A stretch of 64,000 bases of DNA, from the NCBI GenBank assembly GCA_016714645.1, contig JADKCI010000002.1:930001-994000 (forward strand). Reading direction: 5' to 3'. Positions 8,384-16,747 of this stretch are shown piece by piece; position 1 is the stretch's first letter; every line of letters starts with the position of its first letter. The stretch comes from Chromatiaceae bacterium (GTDB lineage: Bacteria; Pseudomonadota; Gammaproteobacteria; Chromatiales; Chromatiaceae). The position numbers and the translations under genes were made by a program. The notes beneath the pieces are model-generated. The model had not been told where the DNA came from and ran no database searches. It saw nothing but the letters and a program-made list of their open reading frames with translations.

Positions 8384-8578
8384 GGCCAGGCCCGATAAGA
8401 CCCAATGCTGATTGTTCAAAGGCTGCCTCGGCCCGTCACCAGCGGGGTTTTCCCTGCGAAGACGAATTTGTTATGCGCTACCGAGGGGTCGGGGATGAAT
8501 CTAACTTTACGTCTTCCATAATTAGAAAATTTAATTTAAGATGCAAATCGTCAACCCTGCAACTTGAGGAATAAACCG

Positions 8579-8911
8579 ATGCACAGCCTGGCCGAGATTC
8601 AAGCCCAAATAGATGCCCTACAGGAACAAGCCAACTTAATCAAGAACCGCGAAAAAGATGGGATTATCTCCGAACTGCGGGAAAAAATTAAAACCTATGG
8701 TTTGACGGCGGCGGATCTCGGGCTATATATTCCTGAAATGCCAGTCGTTAGGCGTGCTCAGAGAGGTGCGAAATTCGTCTCGAAACCGGAACCCAAGTAC
8801 CGGGATGCGCATGGTAATGAATGGTCCGGCGGGCGTGGCCGGCGGCCGCAATGGGTGATAGCCGCGATTGAAGCCGGGGAAGATATCGAAAACTACCGCA
8901 TCGCGGATTAG
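8579..8911 (+). CDS. H-NS family nucleoid-associated protein
   Basis: The 110-residue product has a coiled-coil N-terminus (about residues 3-37, SLAEIQAQIDALQEQAN) for oligomerisation and a C-terminal DNA-binding domain with DAHGNEWSGGRGRRPQWV near 77-93. The GRGRRP loop is the AT-hook-like minor-groove reader of H-NS relatives. Start ATG 8579 has TTGAGGAATAAACCG upstream with a GAGGA ribosome site; a TTG five codons earlier is possible. An AT-rich leader at 8515-8550 could allow autoregulation. The gene sits at the border of the mobile patch, a common place for xenogeneic silencers. Confidence 0.85.
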   Translation: MHSLAEIQAQIDALQEQANLIKNREKDGIISELREKIKTYGLTAADLGLYIPEMPVVRRAQRGAKFVSKPEPKYRDAHGNEWSGGRGRRPQWVIAAIEAGEDIENYRIAD

Positions 8912-9043
8912 CCTGGACAGGAAGGCGGCCCTGACAGCCAATGCGATCCGCATTGGATATTTTTTTGACTATCCGATGAGGGAGAGGTCGGTCAAAAAGG
9001 GCGCGGAGGCGCCCAGGACACCGATCAGGGCGAAGTGGAGACT

Positions 9044-9832
9044 CTATTCCTGCAACCTGGCAAAGGTAGCTACCAGGGCACCATCAACCATCCGCATCTC
9101 CAGCCGATCGCCGGTCCGCTCGAAGCGCGCGGCCTGGGGTAGGGCGGACAGGAAGGCGGTTTCCTGCGCCATGACCCCTGGCGGGTCCTGGCAGAATTTG
9201 CGGGTGCTCAGGGCCTGGCCGATGGTGATCTGGTCGCCGCTGATGGCAAAGGAGGCGCTGAAATGGTTGCATCCCGCAGAGCCGTCCAGGGCACCCCCCT
9301 CCCCAAAGTCGAGATGTAGCTCAGTGCCGCCGAGGAGGCCCTCCAGGGCGCCCCGGCCATTGTTGACACCCGTCACCCGCCAGCGGGTGCCGACCAGGCC
9401 CGGGGCCTGGGGACTGAATTTCATGGTGCCGCTATCGAACTTGAGGTCGATGAAGAGGTTGCCGTCCTGAAAAAAATAGCCATTGGCCCCGCCCAGATTG
9501 GCCAGGAAGCGGTCCCCCAGGGAAGCCTCGCCACAGCCCATGAGGGTTGTGGGCCCCAGCTCGATCCGCAGGCGATGATCTTCAATTTTGTAGCGACCCT
9601 GGGCCCGGTTGCAGTCAGCCTGAATGGCGAGGGTACCATCCCCGAGAAAGCGCAGGTGATAATTCCCCGGCTCGGCCGGGCGAAAGAGGTCGTCGTTGTT
9701 CATGTGGGTCTGTTGCCATAACCAACTCGTCGCGGTCAGGGCGGACGGGGTTTCCACCGCCAGCAAGGCCTGGCTGGATAATCCGGCGGCCAGGGTGAGC
9801 AGGATAAGAACAGCGGATATTTTCGAGGACAT
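9044..9832 (-). CDS. Exported protein with two META domains
   Basis: The 262-residue product has a signal peptide (MSSKISAVLILLTLAAG..LLAVETP) and two repeats of the META/HslJ fold. The first covers roughly residues 30-130 (SWLWQQT...DCNRAQGRYK...PTTLMGCG), the second 145-260 (GTRWRVTGVNN...GSAGCNHFSASF...STRKFCQDP). META domains occur in heat-shock protein HslJ and in outer-membrane or secreted stress proteins; the biochemical function is unknown. It stands alone, convergent with the H-NS-like gene. Confidence 0.8.
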   Translation of the reverse strand: MSSKISAVLILLTLAAGLSSQALLAVETPSALTATSWLWQQTHMNNDDLFRPAEPGNYHLRFLGDGTLAIQADCNRAQGRYKIEDHRLRIELGPTTLMGCGEASLGDRFLANLGGANGYFFQDGNLFIDLKFDSGTMKFSPQAPGLVGTRWRVTGVNNGRGALEGLLGGTELHLDFGEGGALDGSAGCNHFSASFAISGDQITIGQALSTRKFCQDPPGVMAQETAFLSALPQAARFERTGDRLEMRMVDGALVATFARLQE

Positions 9833-10255
9833 GAGAAAGGGTCTCCAAAGGTGCCGTCAGGCTAGGTCAGGTACCAATCGTTGGGTGGCGGTGACGCCGC
9901 TGGGGCGCCGAGGGCCGGATCTTAGGTAAGGATCACCGTCGCCTTGCTGGCCTGGCGCGGTTTCTGGTGGTCGCGTCGGAGAGTCACGGGTAGGGCCAAG
10001 ACCTGCAATGAAGGTTGAGGAAAGGGCAGAATTGTACCCTCGGTTCCGGTTGGCGGGCGGTCACTGCAACCTGATCGAGCCGACCATCCGGGACCAGCGA
10101 GGCCTCCCCGGGTCCGGGTGCGCCCCAGCAACTGGCCAAAGGGTTTTTCCGCTCTTGTTATTACAGCGTAAGATAGTGCCCTTGGCACCTGCAATGAACC
10201 CTGCCCCGGGCCCTCGCCGCCAGTGCCCCGGCCCCCGCTGTTAGACGAGACCCCC
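9833..10255. other. Intergenic region upstream of DAHP synthase
   Basis: No gene is supported in this 423-base stretch between two divergent genes. A minus-strand frame at 9922-10257 lacks conserved features. A TAAGAT at 10169-10174 could be the -10 element of the DAHP synthase promoter, without a matching -35. No attenuator-like tandem aromatic codons were noticed. Confidence 0.35.
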
Positions 10256-11314
10256 ATGCGCTACGAGACAGACGATCTACGCATCCGCGCCATGAAGCAG
10301 CTGATATCGCCGGAGGATCTGATCCGGCTCTACCCCCTGACGGATGCCATCTCGGCCACCGTCCACCATGCCCGGTGCGCCATTCGCGACATTCTCCACG
10401 ACGAGGACGACCGCCTGCTGGCGGTGGTGGGCCCCTGCTCGGTGCATGACGTCAACGCGGCCCGAGATTACGCCGAGCGACTTTTGCCGGTCCGCGACCG
10501 CCTCAACCAAGAGCTGCTGATTGTCATGCGCGTCTATTTCGAGAAGCCGCGCACCACGGTGGGCTGGAAGGGTCTCATCAACGATCCCCACCTGGATGGC
10601 AGTTTCGAGATCAACGAGGGCCTCAAACTGGCCCGCTCCCTGCTGGTGGACATCAATGGTTTGGGCGTCCCGGCGGGGACCGAGTTCCTCGACCTCATCA
10701 GCCCCCAATACATCGCCGACCTCATCAGTTGGGGGGCCATCGGCGCCCGCACCACCGAGAGCCAGGGCCATCGCGAGCTGTCGTCGGGGCTATCCTGCCC
10801 GGTGGGCTTCAAGAATGCCACCAGCGGCAGCCTGCGCATCGCCTTGGACGCCATGCACGCGGCGGCCCACCCCCATCATTTCCTGTCGGTCACCAAGGAA
10901 GGCCGCTCCGCCATCTTTGCCACCGCCGGTAACCCGGATACCCATGTGATTCTGCGCGGGGGTGCCCGGCCGAACTACGACACCGAGAGCGTCAACATGG
11001 CGGCGGACGAGATGGACGATGCTGGGCTGCGCCCGCGCATCATGATCGACTTCAGTCACGCCAACAGCCGCAAGAAGCCTCACAAGCAGGTGGATGTGGG
11101 CCGGGACGTTGCCGGCCAGGTCGCCCGGGGCGATCGCCGTATCATAGGTGCCATGATCGAGAGTCATTTGATCGGGGGCCGCCAGGACTGGCACCCCGAT
11201 ACCGAATTGACCTATGGTCAGAGTATTACCGATGCCTGCATTGGCTGGGATGACACCGAGCCCCTGCTGGAGGAGCTCGCCGAGGCCGTCCGCCGCCGCC
11301 GCGCGGTATCCTGA
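10256..11314 (+). CDS. aroG: 3-deoxy-7-phosphoheptulonate synthase (DAHP synthase, class I)
   Basis: This enzyme condenses phosphoenolpyruvate and erythrose 4-phosphate, the first step of the shikimate pathway. The 352-residue product matches the AroF/G/H family length. Motifs are GPCSVHD at 59-65, KPRTTVGWKG at 97-106, NDPHLDGSF just after, and SHANSRKK near the C-terminus. The ATG at 10256 (MRYETDDLRI) was chosen because family members start in this way; a GTG 11 codons upstream is less likely. Which feedback isoform it is (Phe, Tyr or Trp) cannot be read here, so the symbol is indicative. Possibly co-transcribed with leuS, 30 bases downstream. Confidence 0.92.
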   Translation: MRYETDDLRIRAMKQLISPEDLIRLYPLTDAISATVHHARCAIRDILHDEDDRLLAVVGPCSVHDVNAARDYAERLLPVRDRLNQELLIVMRVYFEKPRTTVGWKGLINDPHLDGSFEINEGLKLARSLLVDINGLGVPAGTEFLDLISPQYIADLISWGAIGARTTESQGHRELSSGLSCPVGFKNATSGSLRIALDAMHAAAHPHHFLSVTKEGRSAIFATAGNPDTHVILRGGARPNYDTESVNMAADEMDDAGLRPRIMIDFSHANSRKKPHKQVDVGRDVAGQVARGDRRIIGAMIESHLIGGRQDWHPDTELTYGQSITDACIGWDDTEPLLEELAEAVRRRRAVS

Positions 11315-11344
11315 TTTTCCTGAGCGCCGAAGCCAAGCCGACCC

Positions 11345-13894
11345 ATGCGACAAGAATACGACCCCCGCGCCATCGAGGCGGCGGCCCAGGCCTACTGGGA
11401 AGGAGCCCAATCCTTCAAGGCTGTGGAAGATCCCAGCCGCGAGAAGTTCTACTGCCTGGCCATGTTCCCCTATCCGTCCGGGAAGCTGCACATGGGCCAT
11501 GTGCGCAACTACACCATCGGCGACGTCATCGCCCGCTATCAGCGCATGCTCGGCAAGAACGTCCTGCAGCCCATGGGCTGGGACGCCTTTGGGCTGCCGG
11601 CGGAAAACGCCGCCATCCAGCACGGCATCCCGCCCTCCCAATGGACCAAATCCAACATCGCCTACATGAAGGCCCAGCTCAAGAGCCTGGGCTTTGGCTA
11701 TGACTGGGACCGGGAACTGGCAACCTGCGACCCGGATTACTACCGCTGGGAGCAGTGGCTGTTCGGTCGCCTCATGGACAAGGGCCTGGCCTACCGCGCC
11801 AAGTCCATGGTGAACTGGGACCCGGTGGACCGCACCGTGCTGGCCAATGAGCAGGTCATCGACGGCAAGGGCTGGCGATCGGGCGCCCCGGTGGAGAAGC
11901 GCGAGATCGAGCAGTGGTTCGTGCGCATCACCGCCTATGCCCAGGAACTCGTGGACGCCCTCGACGGCCTCGACGGCTGGCCGGACCAGGTACGGGCCAT
12001 GCAGCGCAACTGGATCGGCCGCTCCGAGGGCGTCCACATGGACTTCGGAATCGCCGGCTCGGATGAGAAGCTCGGCATCTATACCACCCGTCCGGACACC
12101 CTCATGGGCGTGACCTATGTCGCCGTTGCCGCCGAACACCCCTTGGCTCGGCGGGCGGCCGAGACCGATCCCGGTCTGGCGGCCTTCATCGAGGAATGCC
12201 GGCAAGGTGGCGTCTCCGAGGCCGAGATCGAGACCATGGAAAAGAAGGGCTATGCCCTTGGCCTGGATGCTCTGCACCCCATCACCGGGGCGCCCGTGCC
12301 TATCTTCGCCGCCAACTTTGTCCTCATGGGCTACGGCACCGGGGCCGTCATGGCCGTCCCCGCCCATGACCAGCGCGACTGGGAGTTCGCCGCCAAATAC
12401 GGCATCCCCCGCAGGCAGGTCATCTTCGCCGCCGATGGCTCGCCCTGTGGTATCGAGGCTGGGGCCTACATCGAGAAGGGGCTACTGCGCGACTCGGGCC
12501 CCTTCGATGGGCTCGACTTCGCCCAGGCCTGCGCCGCCATCGCCGCCTGGCTGGAGGAGCAGGGCCGGGGCGGTCGTCGCGTCAACTTCCGCCTGCGCGA
12601 CTGGGGCGTCTCCCGGCAACGCTACTGGGGCTGCCCCCTGCCGGTGATCCATGGGGCGGATGGCCAGGTGCGCGCCGAGACCCATTTGCCGGTGCGGCTG
12701 CCAGAGGACGTCATCGTCGATGGTTCGGGCTCGCCCCTCAAGAAGATGCCGGCCTTCTCCGAGCTGGGCGGGGGCGAGAGCCGGGAGACGGATACCTTCG
12801 ATACCTTCTTCGAGTCCTCCTGGTACTACGCCCGCTACTGTTCTCCCGACTGCGATACCGCCATGCTGGACGAGCGCGCCCGCTACTGGCTGCCGGTCGA
12901 TCAGTACGTTGGCGGTATCGAGCACGCGGTCCTGCACCTCCTCTATGCCCGTTTTTTCCACAAGCTGATGCGGGACGAGGGCCTGGTGGAATGCGACGAG
13001 CCCTTCACCCAGCTGCTCACCCAGGGCATGGTGGTGGCCGAGACCTGGTATCGCGAGGATAGCGAGGGTCGCAAGCAGTGGTTCAATCCCGCCGAGGTGG
13101 AGGTGGAGCGCGACGAGCGGGGGCGGCTGGCGAGGGGCCGGCTTCAGGCCGACGGCCAGCCCGTCGTCTTTGGGGGCATCGAGAAGATGTCCAAGTCCAA
13201 AAACAACGGGGTCGATCCCCAGGTGCTGACGGATCGCTATGGCGCCGATACCGTGCGTCTCTACACCATGTTCACCTCCCCGCCGGAGCAATCCCTGGAA
13301 TGGAACGATGAGGGCGTGGAGGGGGCCTCCCGCTTCCTCAAGCGGGTCTGGGCCCTGGCCCAGGACGAGCACCGCGAGGGCCGGGAGGGGGCTGGTGGCC
13401 TTGCGCCCGGGGAGGCGCGCCACGAGATCCATGCCACACTCAAGAAGGTCCTCTTCGATTACGAACGCCATCAATTCAATACCGTGGTCTCGGGCTGCAT
13501 GACCATGGTCAACAGCCTCCACAAGCTGGACCCCGGGGTCGCGGCCGGCGCGGCGGTGATGCGCGAGGGGCTTGGCATCGTCCTGCGGCTGCTGGCCCCC
13601 ATCGCGCCCCATCTGAGTCACCACCTCTGGCGCGAACTGGGCCTGGGTGACGACATCCTGCGCGCGCCCTGGCCCAGCGTGGACGAGGAGGCCTTGCGGC
13701 GGGACACCTTGGAATACGTGATTCAGGTCAACGGCAAGGTGCGCGGCAAGATCCTGGTGCCCGCCGTTGCCGATCGCCAGGCTGTGGAGAGGGCCGCCCT
13801 GGAGAACGAGAATGTGCGTCGTTTCCTGGGCGAGGCCCAGGTGCGTAAGGTGATCCTGGTCCCCAACAAGCTGGTCAATCTGGTGGTGCAGTGA
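11345..13894 (+). CDS. leuS: Leucine--tRNA ligase
   Basis: LeuS charges tRNA-Leu. The 849-residue class I synthetase has the HIGH motif as HMGH (residues 49-52, in YPSGKLHMGH) and the KMSKS loop at 614-618. Between them lies the CP1 editing domain (TTRPDTLMGVTYVAVAAEHPL). Length is normal for bacterial LeuS. The stop overlaps the start of lptE, followed by holA, the usual gammaproteobacterial leuS-lptE-holA order. Confidence 0.97.
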   Translation: MRQEYDPRAIEAAAQAYWEGAQSFKAVEDPSREKFYCLAMFPYPSGKLHMGHVRNYTIGDVIARYQRMLGKNVLQPMGWDAFGLPAENAAIQHGIPPSQWTKSNIAYMKAQLKSLGFGYDWDRELATCDPDYYRWEQWLFGRLMDKGLAYRAKSMVNWDPVDRTVLANEQVIDGKGWRSGAPVEKREIEQWFVRITAYAQELVDALDGLDGWPDQVRAMQRNWIGRSEGVHMDFGIAGSDEKLGIYTTRPDTLMGVTYVAVAAEHPLARRAAETDPGLAAFIEECRQGGVSEAEIETMEKKGYALGLDALHPITGAPVPIFAANFVLMGYGTGAVMAVPAHDQRDWEFAAKYGIPRRQVIFAADGSPCGIEAGAYIEKGLLRDSGPFDGLDFAQACAAIAAWLEEQGRGGRRVNFRLRDWGVSRQRYWGCPLPVIHGADGQVRAETHLPVRLPEDVIVDGSGSPLKKMPAFSELGGGESRETDTFDTFFESSWYYARYCSPDCDTAMLDERARYWLPVDQYVGGIEHAVLHLLYARFFHKLMRDEGLVECDEPFTQLLTQGMVVAETWYREDSEGRKQWFNPAEVEVERDERGRLARGRLQADGQPVVFGGIEKMSKSKNNGVDPQVLTDRYGADTVRLYTMFTSPPEQSLEWNDEGVEGASRFLKRVWALAQDEHREGREGAGGLAPGEARHEIHATLKKVLFDYERHQFNTVVSGCMTMVNSLHKLDPGVAAGAAVMREGLGIVLRLLAPIAPHLSHHLWRELGLGDDILRAPWPSVDEEALRRDTLEYVIQVNGKVRGKILVPAVADRQAVERAALENENVRRFLGEAQVRKVILVPNKLVNLVVQ

Positions 13895-14412
13895 TGACCA
13901 TGGGCCTAGCCGATACGCGCCTGGGGTTGCTGGTGGCCCTGCTGATGGCTTTGACCCTGGTAACGGCCTGTGGCTTCAAGCTGCGGGGCGCGGTGGCTAT
14001 ACCGCCCAATCTCAGCCCGGTCTTTGTCGAGATCCCCGGCAACTCCCTGGTGGGGGGGATCCTGCGGGAGAGATTCCAGCTCTCCGCCGTTCAACAGGCC
14101 GCCTCGGCCAAGGACGCCAGGGTCCTGGTACGCATCTTGTCCGAGTCCCGCCGCTCACGGGTCGGTGCCCTGGATCGCAATGGCAAGATTATCGCCACCG
14201 AACTCATCCTGGACCTGCGCTTCGATGCCCGCGACGCCACGGGCAAGATCCTGATCGAGCCCCGCGCCCTGGAGATTTCCCGCACCTTCGAAAATGCCGA
14301 CGTGGAAGTGCTGGGCAAGCAACTGGAGGCGGAGATCCTCTACGCGGAGATGGCCCAGGACGCGGCCACCCAGATCCTGGCGATGCTGCGCGCCGCCTTG
14401 CCCGCGGGCTAG
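13894..14412 (+). CDS. lptE: LPS assembly lipoprotein LptE
   Basis: LptE is the outer-membrane lipoprotein that plugs the LptD barrel during lipopolysaccharide export. The product of 172 residues has a signal peptide ending in the lipobox LVTAC, acylated Cys at about residue 26, followed by the conserved GFKLRG start of the mature protein. ATG 13894 overlaps the leuS stop by one base; a GTG at 13891 is an alternative. The next gene, holA, follows after 18 bases. Confidence 0.93.
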   Translation: MTMGLADTRLGLLVALLMALTLVTACGFKLRGAVAIPPNLSPVFVEIPGNSLVGGILRERFQLSAVQQAASAKDARVLVRILSESRRSRVGALDRNGKIIATELILDLRFDARDATGKILIEPRALEISRTFENADVEVLGKQLEAEILYAEMAQDAATQILAMLRAALPAG

Positions 14413-14430
14413 TCCGGGACCGGCGGGCCC

Positions 14431-15459
14431 ATGCGCCTCCAGTTTCATCAGCTTGCCGCCCACCTCAAGCCGGGGCTGCCGCCGGTGGTCATGCTCTGCG
14501 GCGACGAGCCATATCAGCTCGGCGAGGCCGCCAGCCTGGTCCGCCAAGCGGCCCGCGCCCTGGGCTTCGCGGAACGGGAGATCCTGGAGGTGGACGGCCA
14601 TTTCGACTGGGGCCTGCTCACGGTGGCGGCCCAGTCCCAGTCGCTCTTTTCCAGTCTCAAGCTCATCGAGTTGCGGCTGGCCTCCGGCAAGATAGGGCGC
14701 GAGGGTGGCGAGGCGGTGCGCCGCTATTGCGCCCAGCCCAGGCCCGAAAACCGGCTCCTGATCCTGGCGCCCAATCTGGAATACCAGGAGCTTCAAGCCA
14801 AGTGGATTCAGGTAGTCGAGCGCGCCGGGGTGCTGCTCCAGGTCAAGCCCCTTGCAGGGCCGCGGCTGGTGGAGTGGATCGGGCAACGTCTACGCGAACG
14901 TGGTCTCAAACCCGGACCCGAGGTCGCCGCCATGCTCGCCGAACGGGTGGAGGGTAATTTGCTCGCCGCCGCCCAGGAGGTCGATAAGCTGGTTCTGATC
15001 CACGGCCCGGGCCCCCTGACTGCCGAACAGCTCAGCCGCGCCATCTCCGACAGCTCCCGCTATGATCTGTTCGATGTCCCCGACGCCGCCCTGGCGGGGG
15101 ATCGCGGCCGCATGCACCGCATCCTTGACGGCCTCGCCGCCGAGGGCACCGCCGAGCCCCTAGTGCTCTGGGTTCTGGCCCGCGAGGTTCGTCTCCTGAC
15201 CCGCGCCGCCTTCGCCGCGCGCTCCGGCCCCCGGGCACTGGAGGCCTTCCTGAGCGCCGAACGGGTGTGGCAAAATCGCCATGGCCCCATGAAGTTGGCC
15301 CTGCGCCGCCTGCCTCCCGCCCGGCTGCGGGCCCTCATGGGACACTGCGCGCGCGCCGATCGCCAGATCAAGGGCCTGGAAGCCGGAGAGGCTTGGCTGA
15401 CCCTGGCGGTCATCGGTGATGCCCTGGCGGGCGGGGAGGGGGCTCTGCCCGCGAGTTGA
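14431..15459 (+). CDS. holA: DNA polymerase III subunit delta
   Basis: HolA opens the beta sliding clamp within the clamp loader. The 342-residue protein matches family length (E. coli 343). Recognisable segments are MLCGDEPYQLGEAA near the start (the non-functional P-loop region), LSRAISDSSRYDLFDVPDAAL in the middle, and a helical C-terminal domain (RLPPARLRALMGHCARADRQIKG). It is the last gene of leuS-lptE-holA; a strong independent promoter begins 11 bases after its stop. Confidence 0.92.
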   Translation: MRLQFHQLAAHLKPGLPPVVMLCGDEPYQLGEAASLVRQAARALGFAEREILEVDGHFDWGLLTVAAQSQSLFSSLKLIELRLASGKIGREGGEAVRRYCAQPRPENRLLILAPNLEYQELQAKWIQVVERAGVLLQVKPLAGPRLVEWIGQRLRERGLKPGPEVAAMLAERVEGNLLAAAQEVDKLVLIHGPGPLTAEQLSRAISDSSRYDLFDVPDAALAGDRGRMHRILDGLAAEGTAEPLVLWVLAREVRLLTRAAFAARSGPRALEAFLSAERVWQNRHGPMKLALRRLPPARLRALMGHCARADRQIKGLEAGEAWLTLAVIGDALAGGEGALPAS

Positions 15460-15469
15460 GATGAGATGC

Positions 15470-15498
15470 TTGACAGTATTAGCGAATGCTAATACATT
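15470..15498 (+). promoter_or_regulatory. Sigma70-type promoter of the sulfur globule gene
   Basis: A perfect -35 TTGACA (15470-15475) is followed by a 17-base spacer and TACATT (15493-15498) as -10, matching consensus at 4 of 6. The start codon is about 70 bases downstream. The spacing and -35 are ideal, consistent with very strong expression of a structural protein. Confidence 0.75.
15477..15494. promoter_or_regulatory. Palindromic operator candidate within the sgp promoter
   Basis: Perfect 7-base arms TATTAGC and GCTAATA, separated by GAAT, fill the spacer between the -35 and -10 elements. A dimeric repressor or a spacer-distorting activator bound here would control RNA polymerase directly. 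The protein is not known. Confidence 0.5.
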
Positions 15499-15567
15499 AT
15501 CTCCCCAGGATGGCGCGCTATGACGCCCTCCCTTGCTGCAACCCAGATCTAACTTCGGAGAACACAG

Positions 15568-15918
15568 ATGAAAAAACTTGCTACCGCTGCCGCTATCGCC
15601 GCCCTGCTGGGCGTTTCCGCCTCCGCCGCTGCCTACTGGGGCGGTGGTCCTTGGGGCGGTGGTCCCGGCTATGGCAACAACAACATGATGAACGACATGT
15701 TTGGCGATGGCAGTGGCTACGGCGACTTCAGCATGAACATGAGCGGTGGCGGCCGCGGTTACGGCCGTGGTTACAACCGTTACTATGACAACTATGGCTA
15801 CGGGTATGCCCCTTACGGCTATGGCGCCCCCTACGGTTATGCCCCTTACGGTGCCCCCTATGGCGCGCCTTATGCCCCGCCCGCGCCCCCGGTTGCTCCC
15901 GCCGCTCCCTCCAAGTAA
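15568..15918 (+). CDS. Sulfur globule protein (SgpA/SgpB type)
   Basis: The 116-residue product has a clear Sec signal peptide (MKKLATAAAIAALLGVSASA) and a mature chain dominated by Gly, Tyr, Pro, Ala and Asn, with repeated PYGYGAP and PYGAPYG units in the C-terminal half and MNDMFGDGSGYGDFSMNMS in the middle. This matches the CV1/CV2 sulfur globule proteins of Chromatiaceae, which form the protein envelope around periplasmic sulfur stored during sulfide oxidation. A GGAG ribosome site is 11 bases upstream. Flanked by its own promoter and two terminators, so a monocistronic unit. Whether it is SgpA or SgpB needs an alignment. Confidence 0.88.
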   Translation: MKKLATAAAIAALLGVSASAAAYWGGGPWGGGPGYGNNNMMNDMFGDGSGYGDFSMNMSGGGRGYGRGYNRYYDNYGYGYAPYGYGAPYGYAPYGAPYGAPYAPPAPPVAPAAPSK

Positions 15919-15988
15919 GCCAGTCCAGCGCCGTTTGCACCAGAAATGAGCTAACGGCGTTCGTCGGCACAGGGAGGTGCCGAGCCAC

Positions 15989-16014
15989 CCCGGCCCCGCC
16001 GGGGTTTGTTTTAA
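15989..16014 (+). terminator. Rho-independent terminator downstream of the sulfur globule gene
   Basis: A 7-bp stem CCCCGGC/GCCGGGG with a CCC loop is followed by TTTGTTTT. Confidence 0.8.
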
Positions 16015-16017
16015 ACA

Positions 16018-16054
16018 GGGTCCGCGCCAGACGGCGCGGACCCTGCCGTTTTGG
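16018..16054 (+). terminator. Second tandem terminator hairpin
   Basis: A perfect 12-bp stem, AGGGTCCGCGCC with GGCGCGGACCCT, loop AGAC, followed by GCCGTTTT. Directly downstream of the first terminator, giving a double stop before the cox region. Confidence 0.75.
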
Positions 16055-16747
16055 CTTCCCTGGCCGGTGCCGAGCCACTTGGCGGTTCCAAGCATCTGCC
16101 TGCGGCGTTCCCTCCCGTCATGGCGATGCCCCTCAGCCTGCTTTTCAGCGCGACTCGGATGAGATTGATATCCATGCCAAGACCCATCAGGAAGGTTCCG
16201 CCGCCTGATCTGCCGCGCCGCTGTTCCCACCCCATGGCCAATCAGAAATCGGTTGAAATCTGACACCCTGAAACGGGCGCATCCTACGTTTTTACTTCCC
16301 CCTATTTCTTCCCGGCTAATCAAACTCAATCTGGGAATTTCTTTTCCTTGGCCTTGTTCTAGGCTATCTTCCCCTGTCTATCCTGGCCAGAAAGTCGATC
16401 CAACGAAGCCTTATAGCCCAAACCCATGCCGGCCAAGTGCTTAGAGGGCGTGTATAGAAATATACAAGTAAATGCTGATATATTGATCGAAATCAAATAA
16501 GTTTGCGCTATCTGTTGATTTATCGCATTCTTATAATAATTGAGTCCGCCCCGATCCCCAGGTCCCATCCCGCTGCTGGGGCTGGGTCGCGATCGGCTTG
16601 ATCGAGCTGGAAAGAGTGTGTCTTGCAGCATGGCAACAGGAGGTGGTGGGGCCTGCAAGGCGCCAATCGTGAACACCGAGTAATCGAGGCTCTGGACCCA
16701 GACCTCGCCTCGCAAGTACGACAATTACTACGAGAGGGGATTTGGCA
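16055..16747. other. Long regulatory region upstream of the cox genes
   Basis: No gene is supported in about 690 bases. The stretch 16440-16545 is strikingly AT-rich for this genome and contains an FNR-type box (16483-16496) and a TATAAT hexamer at 16532-16537. Reading frames on either strand here are not protein-like. Confidence 0.5.
16483..16496. promoter_or_regulatory. FNR/ANR-type binding site upstream of coxB
   Basis: The sequence TTGAT-CGAA-ATCAA is a perfect match to the FNR consensus TTGAT-N4-ATCAA. It is centred about 258 bases before coxB and about 45 bases before a TATAAT. Oxygen-responsive control of the terminal oxidase is the likely role. Confidence 0.7.

Noticed and set aside
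9922..10257. Minus-strand frame of 111 codons upstream of DAHP synthase
   Set aside because: Low-complexity Gly/Arg/Pro composition, no ribosome site, and it covers the probable promoter region.
16359..16724. Minus-strand frame in the cox leader
   Set aside because: It runs across the FNR-type box and AT-rich island and shows no protein-like pattern.
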